From the NCBI RefSeq assembly GCF_011045115.1, contig NZ_JAAKZG010000003.1, forward strand, positions 434,001 to 498,000: a stretch of DNA of 64,000 bases. The letters run 5' to 3'. The notes beneath the pieces were generated by a model. The model was not told the DNA's origin. It made no database searches and worked only from the letters and a program-made list of their open reading frames with translations. Of the stretch, positions 1-8,774 are shown piece by piece (position 1 is the stretch's first letter; the number at the start of each line of letters is the position of its first letter). The stretch is from Mesorhizobium zhangyense. Lineage in GTDB: Bacteria; Pseudomonadota; Alphaproteobacteria; Rhizobiales; Rhizobiaceae. The translations under genes were made by a program, and so were the position numbers.

Positions 1-1902
1 GATCAGCGCTTCGGTCGCCTGCACGTCACGAAATTGCGCCTGGATTTCCACCAGGTGGCGGTAGTTTTCGTCTGTGGGGTCAGTCGCGAGAGCCGTCTCA
101 GCTACTTTCAGCTCCTTATGTAGAGTGCGCGCGCTGCGGTGCAAGTGCAGCACCTGGACAAAGGCGTCGCGGGCATCCTCGATCGCGGCGTCTTCCAGCG
201 CCGGCCATTGCCTCGCGCGCTTGGTAAGCGTCACCGCACGCTCCCACACATCGATGCACCCGGCGCGGCCGATCGTCTCGATCACCGCGTCCCTGCTATT
301 GCCCGCGCCATGCGCCAGCGCGTCGATCAGCGCGGTATGGACTTTGCGCAGGTCGGCATTGGCAAGATCGAGCCGCTCGACATGATCGAAATGCTCCTCG
401 ACCAGTGCGGGGTGGTTGACCAGCGCCACGATCAGCACCGCCTCGCGAACCGACATCACCTCGCCTGCCCGCTTGACCAGGGACGACCGGCCCAGGCTCT
501 CCGAAATCGCGGTGCGCCCGTTGACGGCGGCACCACCGCGCGACCATTGGCCGCCCTGGCCGCCGCCGAAGCGCCCCTTGTCGCGGTCGCCCGGTCGCTG
601 CTGTCTGTTGCCGCGCTGCGAGCCGAAGAAACTCAGCACGCGCTCGCGCATGTTCTGCGCATAGTGGTAACGCACGCTCTCGTCCTGAATACGCGACGTC
701 AGCTCCCGCAGCGTCTTTTCAAGATCGGCGCGGCGCTCGGGCGTGTCGAAGACGCCGCCCGAGGTCTCGCGCATCCACAAAAGCTCTGCCAGCGGGCGCG
801 CCTCCGACAGCACCGCCTTGAACGCCTCCGGCCCCTCGGCCTTGACCAGATCGTCGGGATCCTTGCCTTCCGGCAGAAGCGCGAACCGCGCGGTGCGCCC
901 CGCCTGCACCATGGGCAGCACCATGTCGGCGGCGCGCCAGGCAGCGCGCAGGCCGGCCTGGTCGCCGTCGAAGCACAGCACCGGCTCGCCGGTCATGCGC
1001 CAAAGCAGATCGAGCTGGTTTTCGGTCAGCGCCGTGCCGAGCGGTGCCACCGCATTCTCGAAACCGGCCTGCGCCAGCGCGATCACGTCCATATAGCCTT
1101 CGACGGCGATCACCGTGCCGTCCTTGCCCATCGCCTTGCGGGCACGGGCGAAATTGTAGAGCACGTTGCCCTTGTGGAAGAGCTCGGTGTCGGGCGAGTT
1201 CATGTATTTGGCGAGTGCATCAGGCGCCAGCGCCCGGCCGCCAAAGGCGATGATACGGCCCCGCGAGTCCGCGATTGGAAACATGATGCGGTCGCGGAAC
1301 CAGTCATAGGAGACGGGAATATCGTCGCCGTGCCGGACAAGGCCGCAGGCCTCGATCTGCGCCTTCTCGACGCCCTTGCTGGCCAGATGCTCCTTCAGCG
1401 CGTTGCGGCTGTCCGGCGCAAAGCCCAGCCGGAAAGCCTGCTGCGTCGCCGGCGTCAGGCCGCGGTCGCGCAGATAGGCTCGCGCCTTGGCGCCATCGGC
1501 GCTTTGCAGCCGCTCCTCGAAAAACTTCGTCGCCATTTCCATGACGTCGTGCAACGACGCCCGCTCGCGCTCGCGCCGCTCCTCATTGGCGTCGCGCGCC
1601 GGCATCGGCACACCGGCCATGTCGGCGATGCGCTCGACGGCCTCGGGAAAGCTCATGCCGTCGAGTTCGGTCAGGAACTTGAAATGATCGCCCGAAACGC
1701 CGCAGCCGAAACAGTGATAGCGGCCCTTCTTGTCCTCGCAGTGGAAGCTCGGCGACTTTTCGCCATGGAACGGACAGCAGGCCCAGAAATCGCCGCGCGA
1801 CGCGTTGGTCTTCTTCCTCTCCCACGACACGCGCATACCGATCACGGACGAAATCGGCACGCGATCGCGTATCTCGTCAAGGAATGAGGGCGGGAAGCGC
1901 AT
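1..1902 (-). CDS. dnaG: DNA primase DnaG (C-terminus cut by window edge)
   Basis: DnaG makes the RNA primers for replication at the fork, working with the replicative helicase. The frame reads from an ATG at 1900-1902 down to the window edge, giving 634 codons without a stop. The N-terminal CHC2 zinc finger is visible (C43, H46, C64, C67). The TOPRIM core follows, with the catalytic Glu in VEGYMD near residue 268 and the metal-binding DGD near 312-314. After about residue 430 a low-complexity Gln/Gly/Arg linker leads into the C-terminal helicase-interaction region, whose end is missing. No operon partner is visible inside the window. Identification is secure; only the extreme C-terminus is unknown. 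Confidence 0.97.
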   Translation of the reverse strand, partial: MRFPPSFLDEIRDRVPISSVIGMRVSWERKKTNASRGDFWACCPFHGEKSPSFHCEDKKGRYHCFGCGVSGDHFKFLTELDGMSFPEAVERIADMAGVPMPARDANEERRERERASLHDVMEMATKFFEERLQSADGAKARAYLRDRGLTPATQQAFRLGFAPDSRNALKEHLASKGVEKAQIEACGLVRHGDDIPVSYDWFRDRIMFPIADSRGRIIAFGGRALAPDALAKYMNSPDTELFHKGNVLYNFARARKAMGKDGTVIAVEGYMDVIALAQAGFENAVAPLGTALTENQLDLLWRMTGEPVLCFDGDQAGLRAAWRAADMVLPMVQAGRTARFALLPEGKDPDDLVKAEGPEAFKAVLSEARPLAELLWMRETSGGVFDTPERRADLEKTLRELTSRIQDESVRYHYAQNMRERVLSFFGSQRGNRQQRPGDRDKGRFGGGQGGQWSRGGAAVNGRTAISESLGRSSLVKRAGEVMSVREAVLIVALVNHPALVEEHFDHVERLDLANADLRKVHTALIDALAHGAGNSRDAVIETIGRAGCIDVWERAVTLTKRARQWPALEDAAIEDARDAFVQVLHLHRSARTLHKELKVAETALATDPTDENYRHLVEIQAQFRDVQATEALI

Positions 1903-2174
1903 GGTTCTGGCTCACTTTCCATTTCATATAACCATGAGCGCGGCGCGATGCGACTGCCGACTTGACCAATACCCGCTTTTCACAGGGCAAATCAGGCCGA
2001 TCGGTTCATTTCCGACACTTTGCGTCGGCAGGGAACGGCCCATGACCATGGACGAAAAATATTATCCGGCTAAACTAATGCCGGACAGATCATGACTACG
2101 ATTCGTATCACAGACGACCCTCCAAGGCGCCTCGCGAAGGCGCCGGTAGCCGCTTGCGTTGAAAGTGCGCGCCC
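1903..2174. other. Divergent intergenic region dnaG / Na-Pi cotransporter
   Basis: These 272 bases separate two divergent genes and must hold both promoters. Two hairpins are visible: TCCGGC/GCCGGA at 2065-2085 and a perfect 7-bp stem GGCGCCT/AGGCGCC at 2126-2144, the latter in the leader of the cotransporter gene. No convincing gene is seen. Confidence 0.4.
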
Positions 2175-3839
2175 ATGAGCGGATCGGTCGTCCTTCTCCA
2201 CCTTGCCGGCGCGGTTGCGCTGATGCTGTTTGCCACCCGCATGGTGAAAACCGGCGTCGAGCGCGCCTATGGCGACGTCCTGCGCCATCGCCTGCGCGCC
2301 ACCATGCGCAATCCCTTCCTGGCCGTTCTGGCCGGCACCGGGCTGGCGATTGCCTTTCAAAGCTCGACGGCTGTCACCCTGCTGGTCAGTTCTTTCGCCG
2401 GATCCGGCATCGTCTCGGGTGCCGCCGGCCAGCTTGCCGTGCGCGGTGCCGAGATCGGTTCGGCGCTGGTGGTCAAGCTGCTGACATTCGACCTGACGCT
2501 GCTGGTGCCGCTGTGCCTTGTCTCGGGAACCGTCATGTTCATGGCGACCGAGCGGCGCGACTGGCGTCAGATCGGCCGCATACTGGTCGGCATCGGCCTT
2601 TTGATCCTGTCGCTGGAGATGATCGGCCAGGCCTCCGAGCCGCTGCGCGAAAGCCGGCTCATGCCGGTCATCATCAACTATTTCTCCACCGACCTGATCA
2701 CGGCATTTCTTCTCGCCGGGCTCGTCACCTGGCTGTTCCAGTCCAGCATCGCCGCCGTGCTTTTGATGGCGACGCTGGCCGGCCGCGGCTTCATCACGCC
2801 CGAGCTCGGCATCGCGCTGGTGCTGGGCGTCAACCTCGGCTCCTCGCTCATCGCACCGCTGCTCACCCGCACGGCCGAGCCCGCTGTTCGCGTCGTGCCA
2901 ATCGGCAACCTTTTGATGCGCGGCATGGGCTCGGTGGTCATGCTGATCCTGTTCATGACGTTCAAGCCGACTGTCGCTTTCCTCGGAGCCACGGCGCCAG
3001 ACCAGATCGTCAACGCGCATATCCTGTTCAACGTCATCATCCTGATTGCCGGCATTCCACTCGCTGGCCTCGTCTACAAGGCTTCGGAGCGTATCGTCGC
3101 GCTCGGCACGCCGCCGGAATCGGCCGAATCGCTTGCCACAGTAGAGCTCAGCGCCCTCAACGAGGCCGCACTCGACATGCCGAGCCAGGCGCTCGCCAAT
3201 GCCACACGCGAGGTCGTGCGCGTTTGCGAGACCGTCGAGATCATGCTGAAGCGCATCATCGAGCTCTACGAAAAGGCCGACCCGGAAAAAATCAGGGCGT
3301 TAGCCGCATTGGACGACCGTGTCGACCGCAAGCACGCCGCGATAAAGCTCTACCTCGCCAAGGCGACAGCCCGGCCGATGACCGAGGATGAAGCGCTACG
3401 CTGCCAGGAATTGATCGGCGCCTGCGTCAAGCTCGAGCAGGTCGGCGACATCATCGTGCGCAACATGCTCGTCCATGTGCAGAAGAAGTTCGACCGCGGG
3501 CTGGAGTTCACCGACGAAGGCTGGCGCGAACTAACCGCCTTCCACGCCTCGGTGCTGGCCAATGCCCGGCTCGCCTTCAACGTGCTGATATCGCGCGACG
3601 CCACCACCGCGCGCCAACTCGTGCAGGAAAAGGACCGGCTGCGCGACTTCGAGAAGGAAACCAGCAACAGCCATTTCGTGCGCCTGCGCGACGGCACCGC
3701 CAAAAGCGTCGAGACAAGCTCCATCCACCTCGACACCATCCGCGACCTCAAGCAGATCAACTCGCTGCTGGCGTCGATGGTCTACCCGGTTCTGGAGGAA
3801 CAGGGCTTGCTGAGCGGTTCGCGGCTGAAGACTGGGTGA
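2175..3839 (+). CDS. Na/Pi cotransporter family protein with PhoU-like C-terminal domain
   Basis: Probable inner-membrane sodium:phosphate symporter of the NptA/YjbB (SLC34-like) family, 554 aa. The hydrophobic half (residues 1 to about 320) has the diagnostic inverted pair of QSS motifs, QSSTA at 62-66 and QSSIA near 190, which form the substrate site in this family. The C-terminal 200 residues are helical and charged and resemble the PhoU-type domain usually fused to bacterial members. The start at 2175 fits the hydrophobic N-terminus. It stands alone, divergent from dnaG, and is followed by a large palindromic repeat that could end its transcript. The phosphate role is inferred from the family; phosphonate or simple Pi export is possible. 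Confidence 0.88.
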   Translation: MSGSVVLLHLAGAVALMLFATRMVKTGVERAYGDVLRHRLRATMRNPFLAVLAGTGLAIAFQSSTAVTLLVSSFAGSGIVSGAAGQLAVRGAEIGSALVVKLLTFDLTLLVPLCLVSGTVMFMATERRDWRQIGRILVGIGLLILSLEMIGQASEPLRESRLMPVIINYFSTDLITAFLLAGLVTWLFQSSIAAVLLMATLAGRGFITPELGIALVLGVNLGSSLIAPLLTRTAEPAVRVVPIGNLLMRGMGSVVMLILFMTFKPTVAFLGATAPDQIVNAHILFNVIILIAGIPLAGLVYKASERIVALGTPPESAESLATVELSALNEAALDMPSQALANATREVVRVCETVEIMLKRIIELYEKADPEKIRALAALDDRVDRKHAAIKLYLAKATARPMTEDEALRCQELIGACVKLEQVGDIIVRNMLVHVQKKFDRGLEFTDEGWRELTAFHASVLANARLAFNVLISRDATTARQLVQEKDRLRDFEKETSNSHFVRLRDGTAKSVETSSIHLDTIRDLKQINSLLASMVYPVLEEQGLLSGSRLKTG

Positions 3840-3854
3840 TATGCGCTGCCTCTT

Positions 3855-4002
3855 CCTTCTCCCCTTGTGGGAGAAGGTGGCCGAGCGAAGCGAGGTCGGA
3901 TGAGGGGTGTTGGACGGATCGCAGACGCTAGAGTTTCTTCCAGCACCCCTCATCCGTCTTGGCGCTACGCGCCAATCCACCTTCTCCCACAAGGGGAGAA
4001 GG
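3855..4002. repeat. Palindromic intergenic repeat, 26-bp perfect terminal inverted repeats
   Basis: The arms 3855-3880 and 3977-4002 are perfect reverse complements, and each arm is itself a hairpin (CTTCTCCC/GGGAGAAG). An inner inverted repeat, GGATGAGGGGTG at about 3898-3909 and CACCCCTCATCC at about 3945-3956, nests inside. The element sits between two convergent genes, where its transcript would fold into a long stem on either strand. It resembles the short non-coding palindromic elements common between rhizobial genes. Confidence 0.9.
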
Positions 4003-4012
4003 AAGGGCGTTT

Positions 4013-4573
4013 TCACAACACGATCCGGAACCGCAAACTTTCCTCGCCGCCATAGGCGGCATCCTCGAAGAAGCGCTCCACCAGCACGCCGCCATTGGCG
4101 GTGATCACCTTCTGCGAAGGCAGATTGTCCGGCTTGGCCGTGATCTCGACATAATCGAGCCCCAGCGCCCGCGCTTCAGGCAGAAGCAGGGCCAAAGCCT
4201 GCGTGGCATAGCCGAGCTGCCGCCTCCACGGCACCACCGCATAGCCGATATGGCCAAGCACATGCGCCGGCAGCGCCGACGTGCCTTGCTGCCAGCGAAA
4301 TCCGATGGAACCGGCCAGTTCGCCGTCCCAGATCCAGCGGCGATAACCCGGCAGGCGCGGCACGTGCTTGCCGTCAGGCAATGTGATCGGCCCGCCCTTG
4401 GCTTCGGGATCATCAAGGCTTTCGACAAAAGCGGCGGCATCCCGGTCGATCGCGTCCAGCTGCGCGCGGATGGTCTCGGCCGGGCGCACATTGTCCGGCG
4501 ACCAGCCGCGCTCCAGCGCCTGCATATAGGTCGGCAGATATTCGAGCGACGGTTTTACCAGCTTTATAGTCAA
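4013..4573 (-). CDS. GNAT-family N-acetyltransferase
   Basis: Acetyl-CoA-dependent N-acetyltransferase fold, 186 aa; substrate unknown. The centre and C-terminal half have the order expected for GNAT: a GHIGYAVVPWRR segment (β4 and pyrophosphate-loop entry), QLGYATQALALLLPEA (helix α3) and an ITAKPDNLPSQKVITANGG segment (motif B, with Asn and the Ser-x-x-Val-Ile pattern). The frame opens with a TTG at 4571-4573. An in-frame TGA lies just upstream and no clear Shine-Dalgarno is visible, so the start is the weakest point. The gene stands alone, convergent with the Na/Pi gene across the palindromic repeat. Confidence 0.8.
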   Translation of the reverse strand: MTIKLVKPSLEYLPTYMQALERGWSPDNVRPAETIRAQLDAIDRDAAAFVESLDDPEAKGGPITLPDGKHVPRLPGYRRWIWDGELAGSIGFRWQQGTSALPAHVLGHIGYAVVPWRRQLGYATQALALLLPEARALGLDYVEITAKPDNLPSQKVITANGGVLVERFFEDAAYGGEESLRFRIVL

Positions 4574-4661
4574 GGAATGCGCTCAGTCAGAAAGCGGGAA
4601 CGCGGCACGCATTATTTGCAGCAGGCTTCCGCAGAAACGTAAAGGCGCACCGTTCGCTTCC

Positions 4662-5696
4662 TCAGTGCGTGGTCTGCATCTGGCCCGGCGCAGGCTGCCC
4701 ACGCATGTTCACGATGGGATCTACTTGTGCCGCCGGCGGCTCCAACCCCGTGGCCACGACGGACACCTTGAACTGGCCCTTGAGCGTTTCGTCGAAGATG
4801 GCGCCGACAATGATGTCGGCCTCGTCGCCTGCCTCTTCGCGAATGCGCGTCGCGGCTTCGTCCACCTCGAACAGCGTCATATCCAGGCCGCCCGAAATCG
4901 AGACCAGAACGCCCCTTGCGCCCTTCATCGAATTCTCGTCGAGCAGCGGGTTTGCGATGGAAGCTTCGGCAGCCTTTCTGGCGCGACCCTCGCCGGTGCC
5001 GACACCGGTGCCCATCATCGCGCGGCCCATGTCCTTCATGACGGTTTTCACGTCGGCGAAATCGAGATTGATCAGGCCTTCCTTGACGATGAGATTGGTG
5101 ATGCAGCTCACGCCCGAATAAAGAACCCGGTCGGCGATGCCGAAGGCATCTTCGAAGCTGGTCTTTTCGGTGGCGATCCTGAAAAGGTTCTGGTTCGGAA
5201 TGACGATGACCGTATCGGCAGCCTGGCGCAGCAGCTCGATGCCGCGCTCGGCCATCTGCATGCGGCGCTTGCCCTCGAAGGTGAACGGCTTGGTCACGAC
5301 CGCCACCGTCAGGATGCCGGCGTCACGCGCAGCCTTGGCAATCACATGGGCCGCACCCGTTCCGGTGCCGCCGCCCATGCCGGCCGTGACGAAGCACATA
5401 TGCGTGCCGGCAAGGTGGTCCATGATCTCGTCGATGGATTCTTCCGCCGCCGCCTGGCCGATCTCGGGCAGCGACCCGGCGCCCAAGCCTTCGGTCACCA
5501 GCGCCCCCAACTGGATCAGCCGCGGCGCCTTCGACATGGTCAGCGCCTGCGCGTCGGTGTTGGCGGCGATGAAGTCCGTGCCCTCCAGGCCCTCGGCAAT
5601 CATGTTGTTGACGGCATTGCCACCGCCACCGCCGACGCCAATGACCGTCAGCTTCGGCCGCATTTCCGAGATTTCCGGTTTCTTGGAGGTGCTCAT
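4662..5696 (-). CDS. ftsZ2: Second FtsZ (FtsZ2-type), lacking the C-terminal linker and tail
   Basis: Tubulin-like GTPase, 344 aa. The GTP-binding signature GGGTGTGAA is intact near residue 110, as are NPNQNLFR-like IPNQNLFR and the T7 synergy loop GLINLDFAD, so polymerisation-dependent GTP hydrolysis is plausible. The protein stops just after the tubulin C-terminal domain (VSVVATGLE) with only about 25 more residues. It therefore lacks the long disordered linker and the FtsA/ZipA-binding tail of the main FtsZ. This matches the short FtsZ2 described in Sinorhizobium meliloti. Residues diverge from the main FtsZ (GAAH instead of GAAP). A good Shine-Dalgarno, AGAGGAAA, precedes the ATG. Its precise role is not known from sequence. 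Confidence 0.88.
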   Translation of the reverse strand: MSTSKKPEISEMRPKLTVIGVGGGGGNAVNNMIAEGLEGTDFIAANTDAQALTMSKAPRLIQLGALVTEGLGAGSLPEIGQAAAEESIDEIMDHLAGTHMCFVTAGMGGGTGTGAAHVIAKAARDAGILTVAVVTKPFTFEGKRRMQMAERGIELLRQAADTVIVIPNQNLFRIATEKTSFEDAFGIADRVLYSGVSCITNLIVKEGLINLDFADVKTVMKDMGRAMMGTGVGTGEGRARKAAEASIANPLLDENSMKGARGVLVSISGGLDMTLFEVDEAATRIREEAGDEADIIVGAIFDETLKGQFKVSVVATGLEPPAAQVDPIVNMRGQPAPGQMQTTH

Positions 5697-5817
5697 ATTG
5701 TCATTTCCTCTGCAGCGCCCCTGCCCCGAATCGGATCAACAACAGGGAATCAGATACTAGGGGGTGGTGCAAGGCATTGAGCCGGAACGAGCCGCCTAAC
5801 AGGCCTTTCTTCACAGG

Positions 5818-5852
5818 TCAGCCCGGCTCTTCAGGTTGAAGAGCCGGGCTGA
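5818..5852. terminator. 15-bp perfect hairpin between the YqeY-like gene and ftsZ2
   Basis: Arms 5818-5832 and 5838-5852 pair perfectly around a 5-base loop. It lies downstream of the YqeY-like gene and upstream of ftsZ2 on the same strand, so it probably ends the first transcript. No strong T-run follows on the minus strand, so termination may be inefficient or the hairpin may protect a 3' end. Confidence 0.6.
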
Positions 5853-5889
5853 TATCGACTTTTACGGGAGTGCAGTCCCTGACTACCAG

Positions 5890-6339
5890 CTATTGCAACA
5901 TCGTCTTGACGATGCCGCTGGCCTTGGAGAAGTCCATCTTGCCGGCATATTTGTCCTTCAGCGCATTCATGCAGCGGCCCATGTCGCGCAGGCCGTCAGC
6001 GCCGACCTCGTCGATCACCGCCTGGCATGCCTGCTTCACGTCCTCGTCGCCGAGCTGCTTGGGCATGAAGTCGCGAATGATCACGATCTCGTCGCGCTCC
6101 TGGGCGGCAAGCTCAAGCCGATTGCCTTCCTCGAAGGCCTTGGCCGACTCCTCGCGCTGCTTCACCATCTTGGCCAGGATCAGCATGATCTCTTCATCGC
6201 TCACCGGGTCCTTGCCGATGCCGCGATGGGCAATGTCGCGATCCTGGATCGCGGCATTGATCAGCCGCAGCGTCGAGGTGCGGCGCTTGTCCTGCGCTTT
6301 CAGCGCGGTCTTGAGGGCCTGGGCGATGATCTCGCGCAT
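5890..6339 (-). CDS. GatB/YqeY domain-containing protein
   Basis: 149 aa, matching free-standing YqeY proteins. These share the tRNA-binding tail domain of the GatB subunit of the amidotransferase, but their own function is poorly defined. Typical features are the N-terminal MREIIAQALKTALKAQDKRR helix, the IQDRDIAHRG segment and a helical C-terminus. The ATG at 6337-6339 is preferred over upstream options because CGAAGGAG sits at the right distance. It lies beside carA, divergently, and upstream of ftsZ2 across a hairpin. Confidence 0.85.
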   Translation of the reverse strand: MREIIAQALKTALKAQDKRRTSTLRLINAAIQDRDIAHRGIGKDPVSDEEIMLILAKMVKQREESAKAFEEGNRLELAAQERDEIVIIRDFMPKQLGDEDVKQACQAVIDEVGADGLRDMGRCMNALKDKYAGKMDFSKASGIVKTMLQ

Positions 6340-6557
6340 GGCGGTAACTCCTTCGTAGCGGCAGCGAACAATAGACCATGTTCCCGAAATGTGGGAACCG
6401 GTTTTCGACGGCCCGACGGCAGTTCGAGGCCGCATCCCGATTCCTTGGGAAGAACGCAGCCTCTAATGCCGTCGAGTAAACATTGCAAACCAAAGCATGC
6501 GGTCAACTCCCTGATATCGTTAGGGAAAATATTTAACCGCAATCGTTTGCGCGCTCA

Positions 6558-6586
6558 TTGACCGCGTCAACACCTTCGCCTATTGT
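6558..6586 (+). promoter_or_regulatory. Candidate sigma70-type promoter of carA
   Basis: TTGACC (6558-6563), 17-base spacer, TATTGT (6581-6586). Transcription would begin near 6593 and give a leader of about 168 nt before carA. Confidence 0.5.
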
Positions 6587-6668
6587 CCGCGCCTTGCATG
6601 GACTAGTTTTCGGGTTGTGCACGGGGGTTTGCGATTGTCGCGGCAGCCCGTGCTTTTCGTTGCGCCAT

Positions 6669-6716
6669 ATGGCCCCTGCCGGGCCATCTTGCAAGGGCGC
6701 GGCACTGCCTGCGCCC
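6669..6716 (+). promoter_or_regulatory. Two tandem hairpins in the carA leader
   Basis: ATGGCCC/GGGCCAT (6669-6675 with 6681-6687, loop 5) and GGGCGC/GCGCCC (6695-6700 with 6711-6716). No T-run follows the second stem, so it is not a plain terminator. The position in the carA leader suggests a regulatory or mRNA-stability role. Confidence 0.45.
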
Positions 6717-6760
6717 GCTGACGATGCCGACAGAGATGAACGTTTTACGGAGTAGCTGAC

Positions 6761-7963
6761 ATGGCCGCGACCACCGCCCCCTGGGCAACCGAAGTGCCGA
6801 CCGCAGTGCTGGTTCTGGCCGACGGGACGGTCATCGAGGGCCGCGGCCTCGGCGCGACGGGTTCGGCGGTGGCTGAAGTCTGCTTCAACACCGCGCTGAC
6901 CGGCTACCAGGAGATCCTCACCGACCCATCCTATGCCGGCCAGATCGTTACCTTCACCTTCCCGCATATCGGCAATATCGGCACCAACAACGAAGACATC
7001 GAAGACCTCAACCCGGCCGCGCGCAACGGCGCCGTCGGCGCGGTGTTCAAGGCCGACGTCACCAACCCGTCGAGCTACCGCGCAGCCGGTGATCTCGATG
7101 CGTGGCTGAAGAAGCGCGGCATCGTCGCCATGTCCGGCATCGACACCCGCGCGCTCACCGCGCTCATCCGCGAAAAGGGTTCGCCCAATGCGATCATCGC
7201 CCATGCGCCGGACGGCAAGTTCGACCTCCCCGACCTGAAGGCCCGTGCCGCAGCATGGTCCGGCCTCGTCGGCCTCGACCTCGCCAAGGAAGTCACCTCC
7301 GGCCAGTCCTCGGTCTGGCGCGAGACGCCCTGGGTCTGGAACGAAGGCTACGCCGAGCAGGATGCCCCGACCATGCACGTCGTCGCCATCGATTACGGCG
7401 TGAAGCGCAACATCCTGCGGCTGCTCGCCGGCCTCGGTGCGAAAGTCACCGTCGTGCCGGCCAAGACCGGCGCTGACGAAATCCTCGCCATGAAGCCGGA
7501 CGGCATCTTCCTGTCCAACGGTCCCGGCGACCCCGCAGCCACCGGCGAATATTCCGTGCCGGTCATCAAGGACCTGCTCAAGAGCGAAATCCCGGTCTTC
7601 GGCATCTGCCTCGGCCACCAGATGCTGGCGCTGGCGCTCGGCGGCAAGACCGAGAAGATGCACCAGGGTCACCACGGCGCCAACCATCCGGTCAAGGACC
7701 ACACCACCGGCAAGGTCGAGATCGTGTCGATGAACCACGGCTTCGCGGTCGACGCGAAATCGCTGCCGGAAGGCGTTGAAGAGACTCACGTTTCACTGTT
7801 CGACGGCTCAAACTGCGGCATCGCGCTCAAGGGCCGCCCGGTGTTCTCGGTCCAGCATCACCCGGAAGCCTCGCCCGGCCCGCAGGATTCGCACTATCTC
7901 TTCCGCCGCTTCGTCAACCTCATCCGTGAACGCAAGGGCGAACCGGCATTGGCGGAGCGCTGA
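6761..7963 (+). CDS. carA: Carbamoyl-phosphate synthase small (glutaminase) subunit
   Basis: Hydrolyses glutamine and feeds ammonia to CarB for carbamoyl phosphate, the precursor of arginine and pyrimidines. 400 aa, near the usual length. The N-terminal CPSase small-chain domain is followed by a class I glutamine amidotransferase. The nucleophile Cys283 lies in FGICLGHQ, and the His/Glu pair is in QHHPEA (about 366-369). The Shine-Dalgarno GGAG lies 8-10 bases before the ATG. carB is not adjacent but about 8.9 kb downstream on the same strand, with unrelated genes between. Confidence 0.98.
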   Translation: MAATTAPWATEVPTAVLVLADGTVIEGRGLGATGSAVAEVCFNTALTGYQEILTDPSYAGQIVTFTFPHIGNIGTNNEDIEDLNPAARNGAVGAVFKADVTNPSSYRAAGDLDAWLKKRGIVAMSGIDTRALTALIREKGSPNAIIAHAPDGKFDLPDLKARAAAWSGLVGLDLAKEVTSGQSSVWRETPWVWNEGYAEQDAPTMHVVAIDYGVKRNILRLLAGLGAKVTVVPAKTGADEILAMKPDGIFLSNGPGDPAATGEYSVPVIKDLLKSEIPVFGICLGHQMLALALGGKTEKMHQGHHGANHPVKDHTTGKVEIVSMNHGFAVDAKSLPEGVEETHVSLFDGSNCGIALKGRPVFSVQHHPEASPGPQDSHYLFRRFVNLIRERKGEPALAER

Positions 7964-7969
7964 GAATCG

Positions 7970-8011
7970 GCGATATTATCGCTTGCTGAATTGCGATAAT
8001 ATCGCTATATT
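7970..8011 (+). promoter_or_regulatory. Toxin-antitoxin operator and promoter
   Basis: A perfect 13-bp inverted repeat, GCGATATTATCGC (7970-7982) and its reverse complement (7993-8005), flanks a 10-base spacer. The −35 candidate TTGCTG (7983-7988) is inside that spacer and the −10 TATATT is at 8006-8011, 17 bases apart. One operator arm thus fills the promoter spacer and the other abuts the −35, which suits autorepression by the XRE-type antitoxin. The predicted start of transcription, about 8018, coincides with the toxin ATG. Confidence 0.75.
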
Positions 8012-8017
8012 ACCTTC

Positions 8018-8269
8018 ATGAAGACAATCGTGCTGACCGCCTCGGCGGCGCGAGATTTGGATAATCTTGCCGATGAGGCGCGCCGGCAGGTTTCGGACGG
8101 CCTGATCAACTACGCCGTAAATGGCCGTGGCGATGTAAAGCGCCTTGGCGGCCGGGATGGCTATCGGTTGAGAATTGGCCGCTACCGCGTCCTCTTCGAC
8201 GAAGACCAGACGACCATCCTGGCGGTCTATATCGGCAAGCGCGAAACAACCACATACCGCCGGAACTGA
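8018..8269 (+). CDS. RelE/ParE-family toxin
   Basis: 83 aa with the β-rich C-terminal half typical of RelE-fold toxins (VKRLGGRDGYRLRIGRYR, then LAVYIGKRETTTYRR). RelE-type members cleave ribosome-bound mRNA, while ParE-type members inhibit gyrase; sequence alone does not separate these here. It is the first gene of a two-gene unit, 16 bases ahead of the antitoxin, in the toxin-first order seen in higBA-like modules. No Shine-Dalgarno is visible before the ATG, and the promoter predicts a leaderless or nearly leaderless transcript. Confidence 0.85.
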   Translation: MKTIVLTASAARDLDNLADEARRQVSDGLINYAVNGRGDVKRLGGRDGYRLRIGRYRVLFDEDQTTILAVYIGKRETTTYRRN

Positions 8270-8285
8270 TGCAGGAGACGGCAAG

Positions 8286-8669
8286 ATGAACGCACCTCAG
8301 ATCATCAAGACCCCTGGCGGCGAAGAATTGGTCATCCTTCCCAAGGCTGACTATGACGCTCTTCTGCGCGCCGCCGACGAGGCAGCGGAAGATGCCGCCG
8401 ACGCTGCGATCTACGACGCCCGCAAGGCGGAACTGGCCGGCACGGAGCCGTTTCCGGCCGAGCTTTCAATGGCGATATTGCGTGGCGATAGCCGTTTGAA
8501 GGCACTGCGCAAATGGCGCGGGCTGACCCAAAGCGATCTCGCCGACAAGGCCGACCTCACTCAAGGCTTTCTTTCCGACCTGGAGGGACGCCGCCGGACC
8601 GCATCAGCCGATACCGCGGCCAGACTAGCCGTCGCCCTCGCCGTGCCGGCAGCCTGGATCGAAGGGTAG
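8286..8669 (+). CDS. Antitoxin: Phd-like N-terminal segment plus XRE helix-turn-helix
   Basis: 127 aa. The N-terminus (GGEELVILPKADYDALL) resembles the Phd/YefM-type antitoxin opening, while residues about 72-127 form a Cro/CI helix-turn-helix (LKALRKWRGLTQSDLADKAD, then FLSDLEGRRR). The XRE domain would bind the 13-bp inverted repeat upstream and the N-terminal part would hold the toxin; both are inferences. The ATG at 8286 is chosen because AGGAGA precedes it at good spacing. An upstream open frame overlapping the toxin is not needed. The module is inserted directly after carA. Confidence 0.8.
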   Translation: MNAPQIIKTPGGEELVILPKADYDALLRAADEAAEDAADAAIYDARKAELAGTEPFPAELSMAILRGDSRLKALRKWRGLTQSDLADKADLTQGFLSDLEGRRRTASADTAARLAVALAVPAAWIEG

Positions 8670-8774
8670 CCTCCCGCGAAGTAGGCAGCTCTGGCCTTTT
8701 GCCGCAGGAAGCCTATGTCACAGGGGTAATCACGCAGGGCAGGCTTATATCTCAGGCAGATCATGAGGTCCGCC

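Larger units (their letters stand above)
6340..6760. other. Divergent promoter region, YqeY-like gene / carA
   Basis: 421 bases without a credible gene. It holds the carA promoter candidate and two carA leader hairpins, listed separately. On the minus strand a TTGACC hexamer at about 6501-6506 could drive the YqeY-like gene, but its −10 is weak. Confidence 0.4.

Noticed and set aside
139-1887. A 582-codon open frame on the plus strand
   Set aside because: It is antisense to dnaG, which is fully supported by motifs. Long antisense frames are expected at this GC content.
2042-2095. A 17-codon reading frame upstream of the Na/Pi gene
   Set aside because: It has an AGGGA before it but is too short to support without conservation data.
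6558-6755. A 65-codon frame in the carA leader
   Set aside because: It begins at the predicted −35 and so would not be fully transcribed; no Shine-Dalgarno.
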